Below are positions 36,961 through 49,708 of a stretch of 64,000 bases of DNA, one piece after another. The notes beneath the pieces were generated by a model. That model was not told where the DNA came from, ran no database searches, and worked only from the letters and a program-made list of their open reading frames with translations. The stretch comes from Ooceraea biroi (Eukaryota > Arthropoda > Insecta > Hymenoptera > Formicidae). Position 1 is the stretch's first letter. The number at the start of each line of letters is the position of its first letter. The stretch covers positions 3,188,464-3,252,463 of the forward strand of contig NC_039511.1 of assembly GCF_003672135.1 (NCBI RefSeq), written 5' to 3'. A program made the position numbers and the translations under genes.

Positions 36961-39112
36961 GCTCTCTTGATTACTGGGCCTTTTGATCAGTACCATAATA
37001 GGAGAGCGAGCAAGCACTGCTTTCTCCGGGAGGAAGCTTCCTCTAGGATTTATACGATATTGATTAAACTTCCACGAAGGTACGAGATTTTTATCTACGT
37101 GAGGAGGTTTTTCCCGGTAACGGTGACCGGTTCATTCTTTCCATTTTAAGTACCTGCTCGCAGAAGTATAATACAAATGACCTACTTATGCAGGAAAATG
37201 TATAAAGAACTTCGCGAATATTCGTGGCGCCGATCCTCGGAGTCAAGGAATTAAATGCAGGTACTCGTTAACTTGATGAATCCACGACGACTGCTCGTCA
37301 AAAGATCAGAAGGTACGATGATGATCTCCTGACGGGCTGGTAACCGCTAATCAGTCACATGACTTGAATGGGTTAACATGCGCACTTCTGCGCGAACCGC
37401 TCGATATTCCCCCCTATCTCGTCATCGCCAGCATGAGTGTGCGTCTACGAGGGAATTCGCATCACCCCCGACAGCTTAACAATTATATGCGCTGTCCCTT
37501 TAGAAATCATAACTTTAATTATCATAGTATATAAATTGATGGACGCAGAGATCCCTAATGAAATTTGCTTGAATTTTAACATACAGAATAATATTTCAAG
37601 TACTTTTTTTCCACTATCTCAAAATATGAATTATAATAAAAGTATTTGTTATCATAATCGTATTGATTTTGCCGTATATAATAGTTATATAAATTTATAC
37701 AAAACAAGTATTCCATGAAAAATAATATAGCAAAATACTAGATTCTGCAAGAAACATTAAATCACGAAAGATAGCTCAGTCGGGGAATGTGGAGAGCATA
37801 AAGCAACGAAAAAGCTTTCTGAAAATTATAAGAAGCGGAAGTAAATGGTTTCCGCAAATAATAGAATCGTCTTTGCTTGCAACGAACATAAGAACACGAA
37901 AGTCGCGAAATTTAATAAGGACAGAGGAATCGCAAGTGAGCTGAGTGCGTACAAAGCTAAGATCAAAGAATATCATGGCTCACCAGGGTGTGGGCTATCA
38001 GAACGGTATTAAACTTTCAATTAGAAAAGCCGCAATTAAGAGTGACAAAGCCATGCGCAGACAGACAGCCGGAGGGACGAAAGGTAGAACTTTCACGCGG
38101 ATTCAGATACTCGAGAAATACTTAAACGAACGCACGAACTTAATAAAGACGTTTCAATGATGATGCAGTTTTAGACGAATTATTATTATCAAAAGCTTAC
38201 GTATTTTTTAAGTTAAATGTACTCACACAATTCGTGTACGGGAAATCAGCGGTCCCAAAACCGATCTGAACTGGTTGTATAATACATACCTGAAACAAAG
38301 AAGAAGAGAAAATGATTTTAGAGATCACGTTATTTGTATCAGTCATTAATATTAAAAATTAAACAATATCTATTTTTCCAGATCCGACGCTACTTAGAAA
38401 TATCTCGGATCGTCAAGACAAAAATCCATCGTCGAAATATCATGTTGTGTTTTTCCCCCGAAAAACACATCGATAATCCGAGAGGGGTTGTCACCGGAGC
38501 AGTTTTATCGTGTTGCCGCGGGTGAAGCGTTGTGCACCACCTCGGTGGCGTATTACGTGCAAAATGTTACACACACATGCACAGGTGAACGTCGGACGAA
38601 AAATAACGTGTGACGTTATCGTCACGATCACCTACATGCCTCTTTATATTTAAACGATAAGTGATCGACTCGTACTCCCACGACGGTGGGGCGATTTTCA
38701 AAGGGATCGCGCCTCGCCTGGACGACGCGCGTGCAAACATGCTTATAGTTGATCCATATACAGTACGGGGTGCGGGGTTACACCAACGTATCGATTTCCA
38801 ATTTACCGACTATGTACCAACGCGCGCGCAAAACCGCTAAGTTTATCGCGCCGATGGTGCACGTCGAAGAAATCCAGGGGTAATCCAGGGGTTCTTAACC
38901 TGCCGACCGGTGTAAATCCGTCGCAATGGCCCGCGACGTAAATTGTTCGATGTCGCCCAAGTCGACACTACTCGCTTTATTCTAGAGCTCGTTGAAAATC
39001 CGATGTCAGTCGGAATTGCTCCAATATCGGTTTGTACCAGTTGGGGTTATATTTGCATTCGAGAATTATAGTAACTCTATCAAAATTCATAACTATAGAT
39101 TATATAATAACT
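36961..39112. other. No gene recognised
   Basis: This is mixed AT-rich DNA between the CpG-rich block and the tandem array. A tRNA-like GATAGCTCAGTCGG at 37770 was examined and rejected. Confidence 0.5.
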
Positions 39113-40790
39113 AGTACAACACAGGCGCGCGCTATTTTATTTTTCACTATTAATAATGTTTTCGAATAATAATATCTTATATCTATTATTTATTATATGC
39201 ACAATTATCACACTCTACCAAATTGTTAACCTCCACGCGAAGACAGCCGCGCGATGGTAATCTAAACTGAACATAACGCACAACGCGAATCGGGATAACT
39301 AATCAGCGTCGCGGAAAAGAGGCAACAATGATTTCGATTTGATTTAACACGGCTTTTTTAAGAGTGGATTTGGCATATTGCGAAGAGGTCTCGACGATTG
39401 AAAATCCTTTAGATTTAGAAATGAAAAAGTTCTAGCCATTAAAAGTTTTTTTCTTTTCCGAGGAGTTCTGTGCTATTTATATTGTTATAGATTTGGCATA
39501 TTGTCTAGAGTTCTCGATGATTTAAAATTCGTTAAAACAATAAATGAAAAAGTTCTAGCCATTAAAAGTTTTTTCTTTTCCGAGGAATTCTGTGCTATTT
39601 ATATTGTTATTTGGCATATTGCCTAGAGTTCTCGATGATTTAAAATTCGTTAAAACAATAAATGAAAAAGTTCTAGCTATTAAAATTTTTTTCTTTTCCG
39701 AGGAGTTCTGTGCTATTTATACTGGTATTTGGCATATTGCGAAGAGGCTCGACGATTGAAAATTCTTTAGATTTAGAAATGAAAAAGTTCTAGCCATTAA
39801 AAGTTTTTTCTTTTTCCAAGGAGTTCTGTGTTATGTATATTGTTATCAGTATAACACAGGCGCGTGCTATTTTATTTTTCAATATTAATAATGTTTTCGA
39901 ATAATAATATCTTATATCTATTATTTATTATATGCACAATTATCACACTCTACCAAATTGTTAACCTCCACGCGAAGACAGCAGCGCGATGGTAATCTAA
40001 ACTGAACATAACGCACAACGCGAATCGGGATAACTAATCAGCGTCGCGGAAAAGAGGCAACAATGATTTCGATTTGATTTAACACGGCTTTTTTAAGAGT
40101 GGATTTGGCATATTGCGAAGAGGTCTCGACGATTGAAAATCCTTTAGATTTAGAAATGAAAAAGTTCTAGCCATTAAAAGTTTTTTCTTTTCCGAGGAGT
40201 TCTGTGCTATTTATATTGTTATAGATTTGGCATATTGTCTAGAGTTCTCGATGATTTAAAATTCGTTAAAACAATAAATGAAAAAGTTCTAGCCATTAAA
40301 AGTTTTTTCTTTTCCGAGGAATTCTGTGCTATTTATATTGTTATTTGGCATATTGCCTAGAGTTCTCGATGATTTAAAATTCGTTAAAACAATAAATGAA
40401 AAAGTTCTAGCTATTAAAATTTTTTTCTTTTCCGAGGAGTTCTGTGCTATTTATACTGGTATTTGGCATATTGCGAAGAGGCTCGACGATTGAAAATTCT
40501 TTAGATTTAGAAATGAAAAAGTTCTAGCCATTAAAATTTTTTTCTTTTTCCAAGGAGTTCTGTGTTATGTATATTGTTATCAGTATAACAGGCGCGCGCT
40601 ATTTTATTTTTCAATATTAATAATGTTTTCGAATAATAATATCTTATATCTATTATTTATTATATGCACAATTATCACACTCTACCAAATTGTTAACCTC
40701 CACGCGAAGACAGCCGCGCGATGGTAATCTAAACTGAACATAACGCACAACGCGAATCGGGATAACCAATCAGCGTCGCGGAAAAGAGGC
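39113..40790. repeat. Tandem array, about 2.3 units of ~733 bp with A-B-A-B-A structure
   Basis: Segment A (about 210 bp, starting near ACAGGCGCGCGCTATTTTAT) begins at 39121, 39856 and 40588, giving periods of 735 and 732. Segment B lies between the A copies and consists of four sub-repeats of about 118-123 bp, each starting TGGCATATTG: 39371, 39494, 39612 and 39730 in unit 1, and 40106, 40228, 40346 and 40464 in unit 2. The first and fourth sub-repeats resemble each other (GACGATTGAAAAT), as do the second and third (GATGATTTAAAAT). The units are almost identical, so the duplication is recent. It has no coding potential. It could be a young satellite, or a terminal-repeat element duplicated through its A segments. 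Confidence 0.93.
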
Positions 40791-43700
40791 CTCAACTATT
40801 CGATAAAAAAAAACCACGAAGTTAACACGCCTCTTTTAGAATAAGAGGATACTCTGCTGTTACTTATCTAACAGTTTAATAATAATAATTTGAATAAATT
40901 AGTGCATAAAAGAGTAACGAGTTGTTCCAGGATTGTTACATGCTCTATTTCAAATATAATCGCACTTTCTGAACGCGCTTTCATTCGAATACGTTTCTAG
41001 GACTCAATAAAGTTCGTAAAATTCGTTCCTGATGACGGGCCGCGATAATCGTACCAGACGAACTCAGTCGCACGCGTGTCTCTGAGAACCGAGAGGAAAA
41101 CGGAACTTGAGAATCACGACATCAATCTTCTCAAGGCGGAGCCAAACTTCTCGCGAAGTTCACAAAAGTCACGCGGGTTAGTCGTCCGCTTCAATCGGAG
41201 AGCGCTTCGCCTTTCTTAGGAGATCTTACACAACGGTGCCAAAGTTTATCATGCGATCTAAATGGTGCGCCTAACGAATCTTTTTCAGGAATACCTTATG
41301 AAAGACGAGCCTGTTCGACGATCATTATTAACTCACAAATAGAAAGGACTATCGAAAGAATCTGACAACCTCGCGAGAGGAAAAGCTGCCACGTAAAGGA
41401 TCGCAAGGAGCCGAAAACCTCTCGCCGGTGTGCTTGAAAAATTCCAACCGTGGCTCGACATTCTGCTACACGAGGCAGATCTCCGTCTGACGGACGGAGG
41501 TATGAATGATATATTCTCCAGCATCTCTCATTCCGCGCCACCCCATTTCACACCACCGCCTGCCATCACTTACCCCGACCCGTCTGCGAAAAGATACTTG
41601 CACGAAGGGGGCGGCGGGCGGGGGCTTTGGAAAAAAGTCTCGAGACCAATCCGACCGACGCGGACGTTCGCCGCAAATACGCGTTGCAAAAATTTCCAAG
41701 TCGCGATTTTAAACCATGATGGAAGCACTCGAACGGTATAAAAGGATCCTAAAAGGCTAAAAGTTTCTCGACCTCTCGCGCAGAACCGCGACTCTCCTCT
41801 GCTCACGTCTCGTCTTTCTGACATCCTGCAATCTGTCGGTGTCGCCTTGATGTCAAAGAGCTTTGCGAGAAAGAGCTTTGAAATTCTACGTGGTGCTTCG
41901 CGTGTGATTTACACGTGAATCGATCTGCCTCGGAAAATCTCAAGTGACACACGTGTGGGGAGAGACAAGAGCTCTCGGGGAACTCCACGGGATCGCGTGC
42001 TTTCGTTAAAGCACCGTTAAAGCACCGTTAAACCACATGTGTTTTTGGTCAAGTATAGGTTGCGGTTAGTCGAACTAACCTTCGTGTTAGACGTGCCAAA
42101 CAGTAACCCTCCCCAGGATTGCCTTGGAGTGCAGAGCAAAACCGCGAGAGTTCTTCTCATGGCGATTACGTTACAGAGGTTGTGATAGAAAATCTACGAG
42201 GAGCTCCGCGAATAGGGATGCTTCGCCGAAGATACGATTTTCCTGCATTTCGCGAACGTATCGCACTTTACGCGCATGCATCACGTTGCATTTCTCATTC
42301 AACTGCGCTGCATGCGTTTCCGGAAAACGTCCCTATCGATCGTTCCATCGAAATGCGCTTTTTCGTTCCTCGGAACGCGATCGAATAACGTCGATCGTGT
42401 TCCAGAAACGATAGCCTGTCACACGCGAAATTTTCCATTCGGTTGTGCCCGCAAAATATTTCACACGGAACCGCGATCGATATTCGCGCCGAGTTGGACG
42501 CATGTATTTCCTGCGTATCACAAAACTTACCGCTAAAACTGACACACGCAATTTTTTCATATCGCGATGCATTCGCAACACCACGATCCAGTTTTCAAAC
42601 ACAGTTATTCGACCTTTGTTGGTAAAAAAGCCAAAATCCAAACTATAAAATTTGATTCTGTCTCGCGCACACATTTAATACAGAATATAACAGAAATAAT
42701 AAAATGTAGAAAAAATTCACGTGGACAGAGCTAACAAAGCGTTACGTTAAATATTGTAAACGGCTCGCGCCACTTCTGACTGACATGATTCGCCGAGTAA
42801 CAAATCACGGTGATAAATGACAAATGAAATGGGAATAAAGCTAAAAACGATGAAAAGAAGAACGTGGCCGTATGGTCACGGTGGAAACCGCGAAGAACAT
42901 GTTCCATCAGAGAGCGCTATAAGGGAAGTTGACGCCGTAAAGCAGAAATGGCACAGCACGGAACACGTGTCGGTGAGATATAGAAATCCCGTGCAACTTT
43001 GAATGTGTCTGCCTGCCTGTCTGTCTGGTTCCCGCAGGACTCTTGGGAGCGGCGCGCCGGAAGCTGAGCGCGAAAACTTTTTCCGCTCGGCCGGTAGGCC
43101 GCGTCGAAACTTCGCGCTAGGATGTGACGTAGTATCACCGAGCTCTGGACGGAATCCATTTCCTGCCTCTCGCAGACGAACGATGCGCAAAATATATAGG
43201 AGTTGCTGAAGCTGCTACGTGGCCGCGTTGCAAATCACGCTTTCGCATTCCCATCGATGCGCGAGACGTACGTCTCCGGATTGACGTTTCTCTTTGCGGA
43301 ACACAGCACACCTCGCATTTATTGCCGTCGTTCGCTCATATTTTCAAAAAAGAAAACAAAGACATAGTCGATTCGTTTTCGATCACTGTTCGGAATGATA
43401 CACGTATTTTTCAAATCTCTGCGTCGAACCACGCTGCACGATTTTTCATTTCGAGAATCGCCGCGAGAGCAAAAGTATTGACGAAGAGAAGGAAGGGGCA
43501 GGTCATTTGATCGAAAAAAATTCGAATGGTCTCGCTAGATAGATCCCTTCTACAGACTCCGCCGTCGCGCGCTGCAAGTGCTCTGAAAGAGTTAAATCGC
43601 TGTCGACGTTAAGTGAATCTTCCTGCCGTTATCGTTGCGATTCAATTTTCCACTTTATCCTTAAAACCATCCCTGCGTTACATTAATGGGACCTGAAAGG

Positions 43701-46700
43701 GACGTCTCGCGAGCCAAACTCCATTTTCTGACCGCAACTTTCATCATGCAGAATCGCGTGCGCTTCATTATTCTTTTTAATATTACTTTTCTCCGCGATT
43801 CGAAAGATGAGAAAAGATCGTACGTGAAATTAGCGATGCGTTACTTTGCAGTTCTTTAGATTGGACATGTTAACTGTGTATATCTCACAACACGTAAGAG
43901 AAAATAACTTTTTTCATGTGCATAACAGTGACGTATCGTCTCGATGAAGTCGATGCCGCAATATCGCGTTATTGACATTTTTCGGCACGGCGAACAAATC
44001 GGAACCGATCGGAACCGCTTTCGTGAAAATAATGGTCACGAGGCACGAATTGCAACGCGCGCACGTCAACAGATCGATACCGATATCGATTTCCTGTAAC
44101 TCTTCCGTAAAATCGCTTTGACGAATGGCTGCCGATAATTCTGCGATAACACGAGGCATGTCTCGCTGTCGCGAAACTTCACCATTTATATTCGCAAAAG
44201 TTTCGTTTACATGTGTGCAAAACGAAAGTTTCGGGAAACATCAAAGGGACTAATTTCGGGAAATTAATCGTGGAAGTAATGAGCGCAATGTAACTTCAAT
44301 TGTCGGAAGTTACAACGGCGTTACTGTGTGATAAGATTAGCGTCGCACGGCTGCGATGCAGATGTACGAGATCGAGATCCGAGATACTCCGAATTTACTG
44401 AAAGGGAGAATTGCGAGAACCACTAACGTGCACGAGCGGGTGAATTTCGTCGTCAACGTCGGCGTAAGGCTTCACGACGGCCCTGCGTCAATATCGATCC
44501 GTGAGTTGTCGCTCTCCTTCCCTCTGTCTCTGCGTCTCTGACTCTCTTTCGTTCTCCCTGTCTCGCCGTCTCTTTGCGCCGAGAGCCTATACGTTACGGA
44601 AACTATACCGCACGACGGCTACACAGTCGGGAAAACACGAGCGTTTTCCCAGTGAAATATGCACATTAGTACGTTCCTTGTTTCTCAATGCTTGAATTAT
44701 TGAACGTCTCGCTCGTGTCTTCATTCGTTTCACGATATCGAACACGAAAAATCTCCATTTTGGGGTCGTTTAGTATATCGGTGTGGTATGTAAAGATTTT
44801 AACGTTTCAGATGATTAAAGTATCGATTTCCTATTTATTAACGACTGAATCATCAGAATTGGAGTCATTAGTTAAATGAGGAAATTATTGCGTTGATGAA
44901 AAAATGTCAAAAACGTAGTAAACGTGTATGCGGAGTTAAGTTTGAAAATTCCACGACTGTTTAATTACAATCTTTGCATCGTTCTTGAATTAGGAGGAAT
45001 TCGACGTGAAATGAAGCAAGATAAGAAAATTCACAAACAGACAAATGATCCACAATCGTTAATTAACAAATAATCAGATTGAATCGAGATGTGACTCTTG
45101 CTACGGCTATCGACCGTGCGACGATAGCCACGGTCGAGTCGGTTCGACTCGGGAATGAAAAAATATATTGCCCGCCGCGGAGCAGACACATCCGGCTGAA
45201 CAAATGGCGCTCTGTTTTTTCGTTTTCATTTTACGCACCCCTCATTGTCGAGAATAGAAAACAATTTACGCGAGGCTCCTCGCATATTTCTCCGATTCCA
45301 ACTCTTCCACCGAAGGCAATTTCGTGTTGGTTCCATAAAACCCGACTCGCGACGAAAAATTCTTCACATGAACGCTTCAACAATTCGTTCAGGTCCGAAG
45401 AATCCAAATTTCTTTTCAAGAGAAATAATAATTTGATGATTTGCGGGAAAGAGACGGAAAGATCGCGTTACGAGACAACAGATTAATCCCCGCGCACTCC
45501 GGGGTGCGAGAACGCGATTAGCGATTCGGTGATTCTCGGTCGCCAATTTGAGTCCTATCCGCGGGGCATGGGCTTCGATGAAGGGTGAGACGGAGAAGGC
45601 TTCGTAGGCTCTCGTCGCGCTGCTCGCAGGAACGTATCGATCGCCGTTTGCGCCTATGTTTCTTGTCCGCGAGACAAACGGGGAACAGCGCATAATACCG
45701 AGCACGGCCGCGTATACACGACACTCCGCTCCCTGTTTGCCCGCCTTTCGTTCGTCACGAACGTGTAATTTGCACCCCCGCCGTCTTCTAGTGTTTAGCG
45801 ACGAAGAAAATCCGAAAAAGTCTAGCACGACACCGCCGTTGGGCGCAGACGTTGCCTTTATGAAAGCTTCTCGCCCTTGCGAATTTCGCTCAAGGCCCCC
45901 TCTTTTTTTGTTCGCGGATCGTGAGATGTTTAAAAATACTCAACTCGATTATTGAGAAACAACGGCTAAGTCTCTCTTACTAAAATAGAGGAGATCTTTT
46001 CCCTATGGAGAGAGAAATACATCAATCGACTGTTGAAGAGCAAATACCTGTTAAAAATCTGTAAATGTTAACACGTCGGGAAACATATAAAGCAAAGGGA
46101 AACTACGAAAAACTCGAAGAGATTTTTTCATCCACGCACCCTGCTACTGTCGCAATACACAGAAGGTTGCCGTGAATAAAACATCATGCGCAGAACGAGG
46201 TCAATTTCGCGAGAATTATTGCGGATTTACCGTTCCCACAGTTTTCCGCTTTTCGCGCGTGGTGAGTTCACGCCGGCGAGGATGGACAAATAATATTATT
46301 TCGCCGACCGACACACGTGAGATTAGCCCAAGAAAACCCCGACGGCGGCAGCAACGAGGGAGTGGTCGCTGGACATTAATTCCGCAGACCCGCCATTATT
46401 CAGGTCTCCACCTGTAAACCCCCAATATATTATCGAGCGCACATGATACATGGTATGACGGTGCAATGACGGCCGCCCATAATCCCGGTCCTTTGAGGAC
46501 ACGGGCTTCGAGGGTCTATAAGTCACCGGGTAAAGGATTTAACAAGAATATGCGCATACAATTGCGAATTCTGCAAGATCTTGGCCAAGAGCACTATTCC
46601 TCATTCAATACTATAATTACTATAATCGTACATAATGCAATGACACAGCGATTAAATGCTCGATATAAACTTAATAATAGTTGGAAAAGTGTGCATTCAA

Positions 46701-49360
46701 ATATTTAATACCAAATATTTTCCATGAAAAAAGAAGAGCGTTAGGAGCTCTCTTAAAGAAGGATTGAAAGCAGAAATTGTTAAAATTGAGATCGCAAAAG
46801 TCTCGCAACACCACATACACGGGGTAACATGCGGCGTTCAGTTCCGCGCTCGCTCGCCGCATTCCCCTCGAATTAACGACTTGCCGAGGCAGCTGGCCCT
46901 TAACTCTTCGCCCTGGAATAACCTGTCACTGGTAACAGGTGCTAGAGGCTTATCGCACCGGCCCTAATGCAGTGACACGACATAGCTGGTTTTTCGCGCG
47001 CGAGAAAAATGCGTTCGATGCGCCTGTGTCAGTGCTACTGAAATATTACGCCCACTGCAACGAAATATCTTTGAAAGCACGGTTTCGCACTTCCCTTTGA
47101 AGTAAGTCACGGCGGATAGTGCGCTGCGCCGAGAGTTCTCGGGAGGAAAAGGCAGAAGGCTCGGATGTAAGGGATACAGAAATGTATTTCTTTCTCTGTC
47201 TATGATACTCCCGCGGCGAGTAAAAGCATCGCCACCGCGAGCGGAAATGTGAAATTATCACGTTTCTCCAATGGCCACTCGGTTGCAAACACAGGGATTA
47301 TTAAGCTCAGCAGAAGCATCTACATGTACAATAATTATCCGATATGCGAAGCGTATAATTGGATGCATTTTAATATCGATATTTGTTCATCGTATAAATT
47401 GAGATATTGCTTTCTGGATACTTCCTACATGTTGTATGGTACACTCTGTTTATATGTACGCGATTTAAGTACATGTTGAAGAAAATTTTTCACACTCTAT
47501 GTATATTTTGTTTATATCTGATTTCATTTCTAAGGAACAAAGAAATGAAATAAAATTTTATTCTCTCAGCATAGTGTTACATGAATGAATAAAGTTATTT
47601 ATACAGATATCAAATATCTAGTATTAGTTTCATATTCGAACTATTTTATGTCTGCCGTTAGGAAACGCTAATCCGCGCGAGATTAAATTGTCCGAATCGC
47701 AACAGGTAGCCAGGCCATCAAAGTTGACTAGTCGACAAATACCTGCATACGAAATTGACAATGAATAAAAGAAAAAGTGCATAATAATGTTTCCTATAAA
47801 GTTATATGAAAATTTCGCGTTGGTAAAGTCAATGTCAGCTGCGAATCGTACCAAGGGTTGAAAACGCAGACTTCTGTGGAGTTTGCGGTTAGAAATAGTC
47901 GAAGGAAACTTGCGATATCGCATTACGCGTGTGGATAATGATTTTTACGGCTTCAGTTTAGAACCAAGAGAAACCTGATGACCTTGTCCGAGCGGTGCAT
48001 CTGCTACTGAATGTACAAGGTGGCGTTGCAAGGAATTAGATTGGATTGCGGAAAGCTAATTTACGTGCATGCGTGTCTTGTCTGTTTACAGATCTAAACT
48101 GTATATAGAATGAAACATATAGAATTATATGTAGGAATGTAGAAAGAAAGAAATATATAAAGATAGATAAGAGAATAAAAGATATTAAAAAGATAAATAA
48201 AAAATATTATAAAAACATTGTGTGGAGTACATCAAAAATGATAGATACAAGAGATGCAAAATAAATCGAATTATTAAAAGTATTTATTTTCTTTAATATC
48301 TTTCACTTTTGGATATTAATATATATAAATTAAAATGAAAATAGTATATATTCAAGATAAAAAGATAAACGTATTTGCAGTCGAAATTTGGAACGAGTAC
48401 ACGTCATCGAAAAATCCAGTATTCACCGAAGAACTAGACATCATTCGATTCCAACATACGATGGCAAAATTTTAAGCAGATTCGCGCAAGAGATGAATTC
48501 TATGCGAACTGAAAACCAATATCGGGTTAAGGGAATATTGTATTACCAATTAAAATTGGCTTTTACTGTTCTGATGCATCCTTATATAATTACTTATTCT
48601 GCAGACCGTCATCCAATTAATTTTAAAACTATGTGTCAATTTCCGCAAAAGTAAAATCTGGGTCAAGCTAAATCTTATCTCGTAAAGCATTGATCAATAG
48701 TTAAGATAAGTGACATAAAAGGAATTCGGAGTCTGAAAGATAATCGGAATTCAAATCTTTCGAAAATCGATCTTTCATGGCGCGAATCTCTCTATTTCTA
48801 GAAACGAATAAATAGTCACGTTGTAAATAATATGTTATCTATATACGCTTGAATATTTTTCTTAGAAACACCGTTCCCAAATGAAATTGTAATATAAATT
48901 GTAGAAACACCGTGCGGAAAATTACAAGGTAATTCATTGTCATCCGGTGTGCATACTCAGTCATCGAATGTATAACACAATTCTAATTAGAGCCTTCACA
49001 CAAGAGATCGCCGAAAAGGCGACGCGATTCCGACACGAGGATTCCGTGAGAAATTTAGCCGGCCGCATCCGGCACAATGCAGATGCGCCGCGCGATTGTA
49101 CCCGGTGGCCCATTAATGTTACCTCCGGCACATGACGCGTTGTAATTAGGTCGTCGCTTACGTTCACAACGTAGCGCGCGCGCGTTCAGGCGCCCGGGAT
49201 GATAAGAGCAGAGTCCATTATGCGATGATCCGCAAACTTCGTTTCAAAAGGCCCGCTCGCGTGTGCGCGCGCCCGCGTCCGCGCAACAGCTGGCCGATTT
49301 GTGAGATTCGACACCTCGAGCGAGAAGCGGAAATCGCGTCGATCTGCTCACGTTTCTTAC
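40791..49360. other. No firmly identified gene; probably intron or downstream region of the PHACTR-like gene
   Basis: Many frames of 60-154 codons were read (for example 45079-45486 plus, 45364-45828 minus, 43914-44159 minus) and none has a recognisable domain. A small direct repeat of GTTAAAGCACC lies at 42005-42036. No further RPEL or PP1-binding exons were recognised on the minus strand, although short exons are easy to miss by eye. Confidence 0.45.
46323..46411 (-). CDS. Weak candidate alternative last exon of the PHACTR-like gene
   Basis: On the minus strand an acceptor-like GGTTTACAG precedes 46411. In the phase required by the donor at 49361 the sequence reads GDLNNGGSAELMSSDHSLVA, then AAVGVFLG and a TAA stop at 46325-46323. 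The phase match and the low-complexity S/N/G/D composition are suggestive. The polypyrimidine tract is poor, no poly(A) signal was identified, and an ending here would drop the C-terminal RPEL and PP1-binding parts. It may be chance. Confidence 0.18.
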
Positions 49361-49708
49361 CTTGTGTGCCACCGTTGGATTGTCCAGTCTGCTGCGGCAT
49401 CCCAGGGTACAGGGGCGAAGGATGGGGCGACGGTTGATTGCTGCTGGGGGGTCCTATACCAGAATGCGGATTGGCAGTCGAGGTCGGCGTGACCGAGGGC
49501 ACCGCTTGCTGGGATTGCTGGGATTGCTGTGCGTTACTGGCGGAGGTGGGTGTTACCACGGGGGTACCGTCGCCACCCCCAGTGCTCACGGTGCCGCCGC
49601 ATGGTTGCTGCTGATGCTGCGACGGCGGCTGTTGCTGCTGCGGCTGCTGAGGCGTTTGCTGCGGCGTAGGCGGTTTTTGCGCGTCCGCCGCCGGATCGCT
49701 TATCGTTT
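49361..49708 (-). CDS. Phactr: PHACTR-like internal exon encoding Q/P-rich linker
   Basis: This 348-bp minus-strand exon lies between the acceptor CTCATTGCAG at 49709 and the donor AAG/GTAAGAAACG at 49360. It is in frame with the RPEL exon at 52132-52230: that exon's last G plus AA gives Glu, and the reading continues TISDPAADAQKPPTPQQTPQ. The roughly 115 residues are low-complexity, rich in Gln, Pro, Ser and Thr, and end SNGGTQ. This is expected to be a disordered linker between the N-terminal RPEL motif and the C-terminal RPEL block of PHACTR proteins. The composition alone would not identify the gene; the assignment comes from phase and position. It ends in phase 1, so at least one more exon follows to the left. 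Confidence 0.8.

Noticed and set aside
37769..37805. tRNA-like sequence GATAGCTCAGTCGG
   Set aside because: It resembles the D-arm/A-box of a tRNA, but there is no matching acceptor stem, no anticodon arm and no GGTTCRA-type B-box within tRNA distance.
39113..40790. LTR retrotransposon with A segments as LTRs
   Set aside because: The interior B segments are short non-coding sub-repeats, no primer-binding site or polypurine tract was seen, and there is no target duplication. A tandem array is the simpler reading.
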